Source: Rhodothermales bacterium (GTDB lineage Bacteria > Bacteroidota > Rhodothermia > Rhodothermales > JAHQVL01). Taken from it: a stretch of DNA of 45,611 bases. A program made the translations under genes and the position numbers. Each line of letters begins with the position of its first letter. The first letter of the stretch is position 1. The stretch lies in the NCBI GenBank assembly GCA_041391505.1, contig JAWKNW010000034.1, positions 1-45,611 on the forward strand, written 5' to 3'. Below are positions 7,833 through 16,162 of this stretch, piece by piece. Below the pieces are notes generated by a model. It searched no databases and had not been told where the DNA came from. It saw only the letters and a list, made by a program, of their open reading frames with translations.

Positions 7833-8144
7833 ATGGTAACGACTGTATGGTTCGGCTTGCTGCTGGGTTTCGTCATCGGCGGCCTCTATGGAGCGGCCGT
7901 TTTCGGCGTGGTTAACCTGGCGAATCGATTCCAGGATAATCGGTTTCTGCTATTTGTCTTCGGCGGCATGCTGTTGCGCATGGTCGTCGTGCTCCTCGTA
8001 GTCAGCGCCGTTCTACTTTTTGTGCCCGTCCACATCGTCGCGTTCGCGTCCGCCCTGGCAGGATCCATCCTGCTCGGCCTGGGACTCGAGGTGTGGATTC
8101 TGTACCGCCGGCTCCTGTCGAAGTCCGGCTCCGTTAAGCAGTAA
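7833..8144 (+). CDS. atpI: AtpI-like ATP synthase assembly protein
   Basis: This is a very hydrophobic protein with about four membrane segments: VWFGLLLGFVIGGLYGAA, a second at FLLFVFGG, a third at VVVLLVVSAVLLFV, and one at ALAGSILLGLGLEVWILY. It is 103 residues from ATG 7833. The frame is open further upstream with TTG 7764 and GTG 7773 as alternative starts, which would give up to 126 residues, so the start is uncertain. It lies 11 bases before atpB, where AtpI-type c-ring assembly factors are normally encoded. Sequence identity in this family is low; the call rests on topology and position. Confidence 0.72.
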   Translation: MVTTVWFGLLLGFVIGGLYGAAVFGVVNLANRFQDNRFLLFVFGGMLLRMVVVLLVVSAVLLFVPVHIVAFASALAGSILLGLGLEVWILYRRLLSKSGSVKQ

Positions 8145-8155
8145 GCGCTTTTAGC

Positions 8156-9337
8156 ATGCCTATACATTCGGTACGCAGCGGTCGCCTTCGGGCTCTATTC
8201 GCCGCCGCGCTCATCCTCATTGTATCCGCCTTTCCCGCTCCGGCCGCCGCGTCGGACGACGAGAGCAACCCGGACGCCGTCGGGCACTCGGCCGACGGGT
8301 ACTATTTTGACCTGATGGTCGGGCACAAGATCATCGAGCTGCCGCGCCTGCTGCTGGTCCGCGGCGCGGATGGCGGGCTCCGGTTCGACGCCTTCGGCTC
8401 CACGCACAGCGCGCTCGAGCACGGCGACTACACGCTGCTGGACGTCGAGGGGCATCCGATGCACGCCGAGGAGGTGCACGAGCTGATGGAAGCCGGGCAC
8501 CGGCACCTCTACTACAAGCTGGTTCCGGCCGCCGGTTCGATGGTGATCGACTTTTCGATCACACGGCAGATCCTCTTCGTGTTTATCTCGGCCCTCGTGC
8601 TGCTCATCATCGCGTTCCGGCTGGCCGCGCGCTACCGGGCCGGCTACGGCGTGACACAGGCGCCGAAGGGCCGCTGGCAAAACATGATGGAGGTCTTGAT
8701 CCTCTTCATCCGCGACGAGATCGCGAAGCCGGCGATCGGCGCGCACTACGCGAAATACACGTCGTATCTGACGACCGCTTTTTTCTTCATCCTGCTGGGC
8801 AACCTGCTGGGTCTGGTGCCGTGGGGCGTAACGGCCACCTCGAACATCATGGTGACCGGAACGCTGGCGTTCTTCACGTTCATCATCACCCAGTTCTCGG
8901 GCAGCAAGGACTACTGGAAGCACATCCTGTGGCCTCCGGGCGTGCCGGTCGCCATCAAGTTCATCCTCATTCCCATCGAGATCATCGGCATCTTCACCAA
9001 GCCGATCGCCCTCGCCTTCCGTCTCTTCGGCAACATGATCTCGGGCCACATCGCCATCGTGAGCCTGCTCGGCCTCATCTTCATCTTCGCGCCGATCGTG
9101 AACCAGATCGAGTCGATGTGGCTGTCCGGACCGCTGAATGCGATCATCATCGTCTTCAGCATGGCGCTGACCATCTTTATCTATGTGCTGAAGATCCTGG
9201 TGAGCTTCATCCAGGCCTATATCTTTACGATGCTCTCCGCCGTGTTTATCGGCATGGCTCGCGAGGAGCATCACCACGACGACGAGTACGCGTCCGAGTC
9301 AGCGTCGGCAGGCAGCCTTGCCCACGCCGCGCATTGA
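8156..9337 (+). CDS. atpB: ATP synthase Fo subunit a
   Basis: Subunit a forms the proton half-channels beside the c-ring. The 393-residue protein is longer than the roughly 270 of E. coli. It begins with a signal-like segment (about 10-32) and a periplasmic N-terminal domain (about 33-130) rich in His and acidic residues, a form known from Bacteroidota. The membrane part holds ILLGNLLGLVPWG and the essential Arg289 in LAFRLFGNM, followed by the FIQAYIFTMLSAVFIG helix. The C-terminus ends in a His/Asp-rich tail (EEHHHDDE). It is followed after 60 bases by atpE. Confidence 0.96.
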   Translation: MPIHSVRSGRLRALFAAALILIVSAFPAPAAASDDESNPDAVGHSADGYYFDLMVGHKIIELPRLLLVRGADGGLRFDAFGSTHSALEHGDYTLLDVEGHPMHAEEVHELMEAGHRHLYYKLVPAAGSMVIDFSITRQILFVFISALVLLIIAFRLAARYRAGYGVTQAPKGRWQNMMEVLILFIRDEIAKPAIGAHYAKYTSYLTTAFFFILLGNLLGLVPWGVTATSNIMVTGTLAFFTFIITQFSGSKDYWKHILWPPGVPVAIKFILIPIEIIGIFTKPIALAFRLFGNMISGHIAIVSLLGLIFIFAPIVNQIESMWLSGPLNAIIIVFSMALTIFIYVLKILVSFIQAYIFTMLSAVFIGMAREEHHHDDEYASESASAGSLAHAAH

Positions 9338-9397
9338 TCGCGACACGCACCGGAACGAGTTTCAATCAATCACCAACGACAACGTACCTCAAACCAT

Positions 9398-9634
9398 ATG
9401 GGTAACTTAGGTCTAGCTTACATCGCAGCAGGTATCGGGCTTCTGGGCGCCGCTCTCGCGGCCGGACTGGGCATCGGGCGCATCGGCGGCTCGGCGGTCG
9501 AAGGCATCGCGCGTCAGCCGGAAGCCGTCAACGACATTCGCGGCACGGCCATCCTGCTGAGCGCCTTTATCGAAGGCGTCGCGATCCTCGCCGAAATCTT
9601 CGCGCTCGTATTCTTCTTTATCGCGCAGCCCTGA
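9398..9634 (+). CDS. atpE: ATP synthase Fo subunit c
   Basis: The 78-residue hairpin protein has helix 1 with a glycine/alanine ladder (about 7-33), the polar loop ARQPE at 38-42 and helix 2 at about 50-75. Glu59 in SAFIEGVAIL is the ion-binding carboxylate. Helix 1 has no Gln at the position used by sodium-dependent c-rings, so protons are the likely ion. A second acidic residue, Glu66, sits seven residues further along helix 2, which is unusual for a membrane helix. Subunit c forms the rotor ring. Gene order atpB-atpE-atpF is normal. Confidence 0.96.
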   Translation: MGNLGLAYIAAGIGLLGAALAAGLGIGRIGGSAVEGIARQPEAVNDIRGTAILLSAFIEGVAILAEIFALVFFFIAQP

Positions 9635-9729
9635 GCCGTCACATCCGGTTTTTTTGCCCCGGCATGCGGTCCGGTCCATCGAGATGGCGCCGGACCCTGC
9701 CGGCAGAAAGCCCTTAACGCTACGAACGT

Positions 9730-10269
9730 ATGATGTTGGCAACGATGCTTGTCAGCCTCCTGTCCGACGACCCGACGCCGGCTCTCCTCAAAGTCGACCC
9801 CGGTCTGGCTATCTGGACCGCGCTGACGTTCATCGCCGTTCTGGTGCTGCTTTCCCGCTACGCCTGGCCTACGATCTCGAAGGCCCTCGAAACGCGGGAA
9901 ATGACGATCCAGGAGTCGATGGACCGCGCCGAAAAGGCGCTCGCCGAAGCGCGCCAGATCCAGTCGGACAACGAGGTGGCCCGGCGCAACGCCGAGCAGC
10001 AGGCCCAGACGATCCTTCGGGAAGCCCGCGAGGCCTCCGAACAGATCCGCGCGACCGAAAAGGACAAGCTCCAGGCAGAGATCGCCCGGATCCGTCAGGC
10101 CGCAGCGGCCGATATCGAGCAGCAGAAACAGAGCGCCATCGAGGAGCTGCGCAAGCAGGTCACCGATCTGGCGATCGATGCGGCCGGCAAGATCCTGCGC
10201 GAAAACATGGACTCCGACCGGCAGCGCAAACTCGTCGACCAGTTCATCGACGAGCTGCCCAAGAATTGA
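9730..10269 (+). CDS. atpF: ATP synthase Fo subunit b
   Basis: The 179-residue protein has one N-terminal membrane helix (about 26-45, AIWTALTFIAVLVLLSRYAW), then a long charged coiled coil with the typical RAEKALAEA and ARREAEQQAQ-like heptads, forming the peripheral stalk that holds alpha/beta against rotation. The start ATG 9730 leaves a 20-residue lead before the helix; a second Met at codon 2 and one at codon 6 are alternatives. Only one b-type gene is visible, so the stalk is probably a homodimer. It is separated from atpH by 94 bases of degenerate repeats. Confidence 0.94.
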   Translation: MMLATMLVSLLSDDPTPALLKVDPGLAIWTALTFIAVLVLLSRYAWPTISKALETREMTIQESMDRAEKALAEARQIQSDNEVARRNAEQQAQTILREAREASEQIRATEKDKLQAEIARIRQAAAADIEQQKQSAIEELRKQVTDLAIDAAGKILRENMDSDRQRKLVDQFIDELPKN

Positions 10270-10355
10270 GTTCAACGTTCGATGTTCAAGGGTTAAGGAG
10301 CGTGATCCCGTCACATTCCTTATCTCGTTGAACCTGGAACCTTGATCCTTAAACC
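10270..10355. repeat. Interleaved degenerate inverted repeats between atpF and atpH
   Basis: The gap holds two inverted pairs in the order A-B-A'-B': GTTCAACG (10270-10277) with CGTTGAAC (10326-10333), and GGTTAAGGA (10291-10299) with TCCTTAAACC (10346-10355, one extra base). The words belong to a GTTC-AACGTTC-like vocabulary seen in other gaps of this window. The first pair abuts the atpF stop codon and the second ends eight bases before the atpH start. Confidence 0.55.
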
Positions 10356-10363
10356 GTAACACC

Positions 10364-10915
10364 ATGAGCCAGACGATTGCCCGGCGCTATGCCCGCGCGC
10401 TCTATGAGTTGGCGGAGCAGAAGCAATGCGTCGATCGCGTCGACGAGGACGTGGCGATGATTCTGGAGAGCCTGCACGGTTCACCGGAATTGACGCGCTT
10501 CCTGGCGGACCCGATTCTGAACGCCGACAAAAAGGGCGATGTAATCAAGAAGCTGTTCGCTACGCGGCTCCAGGATGTGACCCTGTCCTTTCTGGTGCTG
10601 TTGGTCGAGAAGCGGCGGGAGTATCTGCTCTCCGACGTGGCCCGGAGCTATCATGCGCTCCGCGACGAGCACATGAACGTGGTGCGCGCCGAGGCGCGCG
10701 TCGCGATCGCGCTGAGCGAGGCCGAAGAACAGACGCTGGCTCGCGCCATCGAAAAGCTCACGGGGCAAACCGTGCGGCTGGAGACGCGCATCGATCCGTC
10801 GATCATCGGCGGCGTCGTGGTCCGCGTGGGCGACACGGTGTACGACCGGAGCGTCCTGAATCAGCTATCGCGCCTGAAGGACCAGCTGGAGCAGCGCGCG
10901 CTGTCCTCGAACTGA
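10364..10915 (+). CDS. atpH: ATP synthase F1 subunit delta
   Basis: The 183-residue protein begins SQTIARRYARALYELAEQ, the standard N-terminal helix of delta/OSCP, and its C-terminal part has the conserved RIDPSIIGGVVVRVGDTVYDRSV-type block (about 145-168) and ends in SRLKDQLEQ. Delta links the b stalk to the top of the alpha3-beta3 head. Length matches the family. It follows atpF after a repeat-filled gap and precedes atpA by 57 bases, in the expected gene order. Confidence 0.96.
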   Translation: MSQTIARRYARALYELAEQKQCVDRVDEDVAMILESLHGSPELTRFLADPILNADKKGDVIKKLFATRLQDVTLSFLVLLVEKRREYLLSDVARSYHALRDEHMNVVRAEARVAIALSEAEEQTLARAIEKLTGQTVRLETRIDPSIIGGVVVRVGDTVYDRSVLNQLSRLKDQLEQRALSSN

Positions 10916-10972
10916 CCCGTATTGAACTGACGCCCGCACCCAACGCACAACGCAATTTTGAGATAGAGATTT

Positions 10973-12565
10973 ATGGCAACGGCAATTCGACCCGATGAAG
11001 TGACCGCCGTCCTGAAAAAGGAACTGGGCGGCTTCGAAGCAGGCACGGACATCTACGAAGTAGGTACCGTACTGCAGGTTGGCGACGGTATCGCGCGCAT
11101 CTACGGCCTGGCGAACGTCCAGGCCGGCGAGCTGATCGATTTCCCGTCCAGCGGCGTCACCGGCATGGTGCTCAACCTGGAAGAGGACAACGTCGGCGCG
11201 GTGCTCTTCGGGGAAGCCAACCTGGTCCGGGAGGGCGACGAAGCCCGCCGCACGAGCCGGATTGCTTCGATCCCGGTGTCCGAAGGCATGCTGGGCCGCG
11301 TGATCGACCCGCTCGGCAACCCGATCGACGGCCGTGGGCCGTTCGGCGGCGAGGCGTTCGACATGCCGCTCGAGCGCAAGGCGCCGGGCGTCGTCTACCG
11401 CCAGCCGGTGACCGAGCCGTTGCAGACCGGCATCAAGGCCATCGACGCCATGATCCCGATCGGCCGCGGCCAGCGCGAACTCGTCATCGGCGACCGCCAG
11501 GTGGGTAAAACCGCGGTGCTGATCGACACGATCATCAACCAGAAGTCGACGCACCAGACCGACAAGCCGGTTTTCTGCATCTACGTGGCGGTGGGTCAGA
11601 AGAACTCGACTGTGGCCAGCGTGCGCCGCGCCCTCGAGGAAAACGGGGCGATGGATTACACGGTGATCGTCAATGCGCCGGCGTCCGCGCCGGCTCCGCT
11701 CCAGTTCATCGCGCCGTTCGCCGGCGCCTGCATCGGCGAGTACTTCCGCGACACAGGTCGTCACGCGTTGGTGATCTACGACGATCTGTCGAAGCAGGCC
11801 GTGGCGTATCGCCAGGTGTCGCTGCTCCTGCGCCGCCCGCCGGGCCGCGAGGCGTATCCGGGCGACGTGTTCTACCTCCACAGCCGCCTCCTCGAACGCG
11901 CCGCCAAGATCAACGCGACCGATAGCGTGGCCCGGCAGATGAACGACGTGCCGGCCTCGCTCAAGGGCAAAATCAAGGGCGGCGGTTCGCTTACGGCGCT
12001 TCCGGTCATCGAAACGCAGGCCGGCGACGTCTCCGCCTACATCCCGACGAACGTGATTTCGATCACGGACGGCCAGATCTACCTGGAGGCCGACCTCTTC
12101 AACGCCGGCGTCCGCCCCGCCATCAACGTGGGTATCTCGGTCAGCCGCGTCGGCGGCAACGCGCAGACCAAGGCGATGAAAAAGGTAGCCGGCACGCTCC
12201 GCCTGGACCTCGCCCAGTTCCGCGAACTCGAAGCCTTTGCCAAGTTCGGCTCGGACCTCGACGCCGCCACGCAGCGCCAGCTTCGCCGCGGCGAACGCCT
12301 GGTCGAAGTGCTCAAGCAGGGCCAGTACCAGCCGGTGGCCGTCGAGAACCAGATCGCCGTCCTGTACGCCGCGACGCAGGGCCTGCTCGACGCCATCCCG
12401 GTCGACAAGATCAAGCAGTTCGAGAAAGAACTCATCGAACGCCTGAGCCTCTCGCACGCCGGCGTGCTGGAAAGCATCACCAAGACCGGCGCCATGAGCG
12501 ACGAGGCCGCGCAGGTGCTCAAGAAAGTCGCCCAGGATCTCGCGAACGTATTCGTCAACAGCTGA
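10973..12565 (+). CDS. atpA: ATP synthase F1 subunit alpha
   Basis: The 530-residue protein has the beta-barrel crown (about 25-95), the nucleotide domain with P-loop GDRQVGKT at 173-180, and a C-terminal helical domain. The ALVIYDDLSKQAVAYRQ stretch and the LLLRRPPGREAYPGDVFYLHSRLLERAA block with its conserved Arg are intact. Alpha subunits carry non-catalytic nucleotide sites; the catalytic beta subunit (atpD) is not in this window. It is flanked by atpH and atpG in normal order. The opposite strand is open for most of its length, which is a base-composition effect. Confidence 0.98.
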   Translation: MATAIRPDEVTAVLKKELGGFEAGTDIYEVGTVLQVGDGIARIYGLANVQAGELIDFPSSGVTGMVLNLEEDNVGAVLFGEANLVREGDEARRTSRIASIPVSEGMLGRVIDPLGNPIDGRGPFGGEAFDMPLERKAPGVVYRQPVTEPLQTGIKAIDAMIPIGRGQRELVIGDRQVGKTAVLIDTIINQKSTHQTDKPVFCIYVAVGQKNSTVASVRRALEENGAMDYTVIVNAPASAPAPLQFIAPFAGACIGEYFRDTGRHALVIYDDLSKQAVAYRQVSLLLRRPPGREAYPGDVFYLHSRLLERAAKINATDSVARQMNDVPASLKGKIKGGGSLTALPVIETQAGDVSAYIPTNVISITDGQIYLEADLFNAGVRPAINVGISVSRVGGNAQTKAMKKVAGTLRLDLAQFRELEAFAKFGSDLDAATQRQLRRGERLVEVLKQGQYQPVAVENQIAVLYAATQGLLDAIPVDKIKQFEKELIERLSLSHAGVLESITKTGAMSDEAAQVLKKVAQDLANVFVNS

Positions 12566-12677
12566 GGGTTCCAGGTGTCGGGTCTGACGTTGCCGGCTGC
12601 TTCCGACGGACGCATCCTGCGCGCGAACCCGACAGGCCACCCGGAATCCGCCACGTGAAACCTGAAACCCGTTAGTT

Positions 12678-13601
12678 ATGGCGAGCCTTCGCGATATCCG
12701 CAAGCGAATCTCTTCGGTAAAAAGCACCCAGCAGGTGACGCGCGCCATGAAAATGGTGGCGGCCGCTAAGCTGCGCAAGGCGCAGGAACGCACGTTCGAG
12801 ATGCGCGCGTACGCCTACAAGATCGGGGAGATCATCAGCCACCTGAAGCAGCACATCGACCCGACGGCGCACCCGCTTTTCAAGCCGCGCGACGAAGTGA
12901 ACGGCGTGTTGCTCATCATCGTCACCGCAGACCGCGGCCTGGCCGGCGCCTTCAACGCCAACATCATCAAGCTGGCGGAGCAGACGATTGCGGAGCGTTA
13001 TCAGCGCTACCAGGAAGCCGGCACGCTGCATCTGATCTGCGTGGGGCGTAAAGCGCACGAGCATTTCAAGCGCCGCAACTTCCAGCTGGTGGGCGACTTC
13101 CGCGGCGTGTTCAACGACCTCGATTACGAGGACGCCAGCCGCATCACGAACACGGCGGTGAACGGCTACGAGGAGGGACGCTGGGACGAAGTGCACGTGG
13201 TGTACAACGAATTCAAGAACACCATCTCGCAGAACCGCATCGTAGAACCTGTCCTCCCGATTCCGCCCGAGCAGTTCCGCACGCCCGTGATGGAAAAGGA
13301 GGTGGAGCACGTAGCCACGAAGAAGGAAGGGCAGTCGGTCGATTACATCTTCGAGCCCGAACCGATCTCGATTCTTCACGTGCTGGTGCCGCGCTTTCTA
13401 CACTTCACGATCTGGCGCGCGCTGCTGGAATCGAATGCCGCCGAGCAGGGTGCGCGCATGGTGGCGATGGACAACGCCACGTCCAATGCCGAAGACCTGC
13501 TGCGCGACCTCCAGCTCAAATACAACCGGGCCCGTCAGGACGCGATCACCAAGGAACTGATCGAAATTACGAGCGGCGCGGACGCGCTCGCATCGGCGTA
13601 A
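12678..13601 (+). CDS. atpG: ATP synthase F1 subunit gamma
   Basis: The 307-residue protein starts MASLRDIRKRISSVKSTQQVTRAMKMVAAAKLRKAQ and ends with the matching C-terminal helix around ESNAAEQGARMVAMDNATSNAEDLL and YNRARQDAITKELIEI. Together these form the rotating central shaft. It is slightly longer than the roughly 287 residues of E. coli, with the extra length in the middle domain (about 195-230). This is the last gene of the cluster. No epsilon or beta gene follows; a tRNA gene lies 73 bases downstream. Confidence 0.97.
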   Translation: MASLRDIRKRISSVKSTQQVTRAMKMVAAAKLRKAQERTFEMRAYAYKIGEIISHLKQHIDPTAHPLFKPRDEVNGVLLIIVTADRGLAGAFNANIIKLAEQTIAERYQRYQEAGTLHLICVGRKAHEHFKRRNFQLVGDFRGVFNDLDYEDASRITNTAVNGYEEGRWDEVHVVYNEFKNTISQNRIVEPVLPIPPEQFRTPVMEKEVEHVATKKEGQSVDYIFEPEPISILHVLVPRFLHFTIWRALLESNAAEQGARMVAMDNATSNAEDLLRDLQLKYNRARQDAITKELIEITSGADALASA

Positions 13602-13674
13602 AAATGATCGCCGGCGAGCGAACCACGCCCCAGATCGTGCGTTGCACGCATACATACCGTTTTCAGTCAGCCCC

Positions 13675-13764
<90 letters not shown>

Positions 13765-13765
13765 T

Positions 13766-13798
13766 AAAGCCCCGGAAGTCGTCTTCCGGGGCTTTTTT
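13766..13798 (+). terminator. Rho-independent terminator after tRNA-Ser
   Basis: An 11-bp perfect stem (AGCCCCGGAAG at 13768-13778 with CTTCCGGGGCT at 13783-13793, loop TCGT) is followed by a T-run. It begins just past the tRNA and probably ends its transcript, and perhaps that of the ATP synthase genes as well. Confidence 0.93.
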
Positions 13799-13907
13799 GC
13801 TTGCAGAAGGCCATTCCGCACGGCATCGCCGGCGAGACAATTAGGGAATGTATCCCTTCGCCGGACCGGGTATTCACCATGTCCCCCCTCTTTCCTTGCC
13901 GCCGACC

Positions 13908-15080
13908 ATGAAGCCTACCTTCTTTTCCGCCCTTTCCGCCCTCGTCCTGCTGGCCTTTGCCGGCCACACGTTCATGGCCGAAACGCGGCTCCCGCCGGCG
14001 CGTACGGGCGCGCTGTATGTCTCCAGCTACGGTGGCGACAAGGTTACGGTATACGACTCAACCGGCGCCTACCTGCGCGACATCGAGCACGACGACCTCT
14101 CCGGTACACGCGGCATCGTCTTCGGACCCAACGACCGCATCTATGTCGCGAGCCAGAGCAACGACCAGATCCTGGCGTTCGGCATCGACGAGCAGTTCAT
14201 CACCTCGTTCACGCACGCGGAGCTGGACGGCCCGACCGGGATGGCGATCTCGCCGGCCGGCGAACTCTACGTCGGCAGCTTCAACAACGACCAGGTCGTG
14301 GTTTTCGATCTCGAAGGCAATTACCTGCGCTCCTTCACCGGAGGCACGCTCAATGGCACCAACTGCGTCGCCTTCGACTCCCACGGCAACATCTATGTAT
14401 CGAGCGCCCTCAACGCGCTCATCATGAAGTTCGACCCTGACGAACAGTTCGTGACCTCGTTCACGGGCGGCAACCTGCTCAGCCCGATGAGCATCGCCCG
14501 CGATGTGAACGACCTGCTCTACATCTCCGGTGGAAGCTCGAACAACATCGTGGTGTTCGACACCACCGGCGCCGTCCAGGGCACGATCACGCATACGGAC
14601 CTCTCCGCGCCACAGGGCATCGCCTTCGACGATCGGGGGCATCTGTTCTCCACGTCCTTCAGCAAGCACCTGATCGTCGAGTTCGACGCCGACAGAAACT
14701 ACGTGCGCACCATCACCGAGGGCGGGCTTCAGGTGCCGCGGAGCGTCGCGTTCCAGCCGCTGCCCACCGCAACATCCGCCGAGCGCGCGGAGCAGTTGCT
14801 CGCCGGCTTCGTCCTCCATCCCACGTTCCCCAACCCCTTCCGCGACGAAAGCACGATTCGCTACACCGTCCCGGCCGGCGAACGCCACCTCTCCATCGAG
14901 CTGTTCGACCTCCAGGGCCGACGCATCGCCACCCTGTTCAACGGCACAGCCCCCGCCGGCGAGCAGGAAGCCGTCTGGGATGGCCTCGACGCGCGCGGCC
15001 AACGCGTCCCTCCCGGCATCTACGTGGTCCGCCTCCAAACAGGAGAAGCCTTCATCTCCCGAAAAATGGTGCGGCTGTAG
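13908..15080 (+). CDS. Secreted NHL-repeat beta-propeller with type IX secretion sorting domain
   Basis: From ATG 13908 the protein has 390 residues. Residues 1-24 form a signal peptide. Residues about 30-285 hold six NHL-like blades of about 42 residues, each with a pattern such as DQILAFGIDEQFITSFTHAE and GPTGMAISPAGELYVGSF. The last 85 residues begin LHPTFPNPFRDESTIRYTVP and end in FISRKMVRL, a type A Por sorting domain with a FlgD-like fold. The protein should therefore cross the outer membrane by type IX secretion and stay on or leave the surface. NHL propellers bind proteins or sugars; the ligand is unknown. It stands alone; a repeat block follows. Confidence 0.9.
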   Translation: MKPTFFSALSALVLLAFAGHTFMAETRLPPARTGALYVSSYGGDKVTVYDSTGAYLRDIEHDDLSGTRGIVFGPNDRIYVASQSNDQILAFGIDEQFITSFTHAELDGPTGMAISPAGELYVGSFNNDQVVVFDLEGNYLRSFTGGTLNGTNCVAFDSHGNIYVSSALNALIMKFDPDEQFVTSFTGGNLLSPMSIARDVNDLLYISGGSSNNIVVFDTTGAVQGTITHTDLSAPQGIAFDDRGHLFSTSFSKHLIVEFDADRNYVRTITEGGLQVPRSVAFQPLPTATSAERAEQLLAGFVLHPTFPNPFRDESTIRYTVPAGERHLSIELFDLQGRRIATLFNGTAPAGEQEAVWDGLDARGQRVPPGIYVVRLQTGEAFISRKMVRL

Positions 15081-15086
15081 GCGAGT

Positions 15087-15146
15087 GGTTACAGGTTGGC
15101 AGGTTACAGGTTCGCAGGTTACAGGTTGGCAAGTTACAGGTTCGCA
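15087..15146 (+). repeat. Tandem 30-bp repeat, two copies, built from 15-bp halves
   Basis: Two 30-bp units (15087-15116 and 15117-15146) differ at one base. Each is made of two near-identical 15-bp halves beginning GGTTACAGGTT. A partial third unit runs on to about 15160. It begins just past the stop codon of the NHL-repeat gene and is not inside a gene. Confidence 0.9.
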
Positions 15147-15225
15147 GGTTGGCAGGTCGGAACGTCAGCAAATCACCTATCGACCCACATCCCCCCATGA
15201 CCAGTGACCCATGACCAATGACCGA

Positions 15226-15345
15226 TGACCGGTGAGCGAAGCGAACCCCTGACCGGTGAGCGAAGCGAACCCCTGACCGGTGAGCGAAGCGAACCCCTGA
15301 CCGGTGAGCGAAGCGAACCCCTGACCGGTGAGCGAAGCGAACCCC
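15226..15345 (+). repeat. Five perfect tandem copies of a 24-bp unit
   Basis: Units at 15226-15249, 15250-15273, 15274-15297, 15298-15321 and 15322-15345 are identical. The unit starts TGACCGGTGAGC and ends GAAGCGAACCCC. There are no spacers, so it is not a CRISPR array. It ends five bases past the stop codon of the crotonase-family gene on the minus strand. Just before it (about 15197-15225) lie shorter, degenerate ATGACC-type copies that look like an earlier stage of the same expansion. Confidence 0.95.
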
Positions 15346-15350
15346 TTCCC

Positions 15351-16115
15351 CTACCGATACTTCTGCAACGCCGCCTGCGCTTCGGGGGACAGGATGAGCC
15401 GGCCGCTCAGCGCCGCGCGCTCGGGCAGCAGGGTCTCCCAGTGGTCCGTCCCCTCCCAGAGCAACCGTTTGAACGCCGCCGTGGCATCGGGATTCATCGC
15501 CGCGATGCGCTCAGCCATGCTGACTACGGTCTCTTCCAGACCTTCTTCCGTCGAAAAAACATCGGCGAAAAGTCCTTTCTCCTGCGCCCAGGATGCCGAC
15601 TTGAAGTTGGACGCATCGATCGCCAGATGCCCGAAGGCCGCCGCCCCGATCTTCCGCTGAATGGCCGGCCCGACGACGAAGGGGCCGATGCCGATCGACA
15701 ATTCGCTGAGCCGGATCGAGGCGTGTTCGGACGCGAGCGCATAGTCGACCGCCGCCGCCAGCCCGACGCCGCCGCCGATCGCCTTGCCCTGTATGCGGCC
15801 GATGATGAGGCGCGGGCATCGCCGGCAGGCATCGATCACGCGCGCGAAGCCCATGAAGAAGGCCCTGCCGGCTGTTTCGTCACGGATGGCCGCGAGTTCG
15901 TCGAAGCTCGCGCCGGCGCAGAAGGTCCGGCTGCCTCCGCTCCGCAGGATGACCACCCGCACATCCGGATGCGCGCCGGCGTCGTCGATCGCCGCCGCCA
16001 GGGACGCGAGAATGACGCCGGGCATGGCGTTGTGGATCGGTGTGCTGAAGGTAATCGCCGCGATGCCGCGATCGATCTCCAGCCTGACTTCTCCCGGGCT
16101 CTTCGTTGGTTCCAT
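15351..16115 (-). CDS. Enoyl-CoA hydratase/isomerase (crotonase) family protein
   Basis: The 254-residue protein has the crotonase fold marks: FCAGASFDEL (about 66-75) and GKAIGGGVGLAAAVDYALA (about 109-127), which form the oxyanion hole, and SELSIGIGPFVVGP, whose Glu matches the first catalytic Glu of enoyl-CoA hydratase. The position of the second catalytic Glu is not acidic (in KIGAAAFGHLAIDAS), so simple hydratase activity is uncertain and a related acyl-CoA reaction is possible. The sequence closely resembles a subgroup I know from Flavobacteria and relatives, with the same CAGASFDEL and GIGPFVVGP strings. No fatty-acid genes are nearby. Its 3' end abuts the 24-bp repeats. Confidence 0.88.
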   Translation of the reverse strand: MEPTKSPGEVRLEIDRGIAAITFSTPIHNAMPGVILASLAAAIDDAGAHPDVRVVILRSGGSRTFCAGASFDELAAIRDETAGRAFFMGFARVIDACRRCPRLIIGRIQGKAIGGGVGLAAAVDYALASEHASIRLSELSIGIGPFVVGPAIQRKIGAAAFGHLAIDASNFKSASWAQEKGLFADVFSTEEGLEETVVSMAERIAAMNPDATAAFKRLLWEGTDHWETLLPERAALSGRLILSPEAQAALQKYR

Positions 16116-16162
16116 GGCTGTACGGTAGATGATCAGGCGCGCGCACCTGAGAATGGCAAGAA

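Noticed and set aside
10865..12793. Very long open frame antisense to atpA
   Set aside because: The frame follows from GC-rich codon bias on the true gene; the protein reads as low-complexity His/Asp/Arg-rich sequence with no domain.
15226..15345. CRISPR array
   Set aside because: The 24-bp units are directly adjacent with no spacers, and there are no cas genes.
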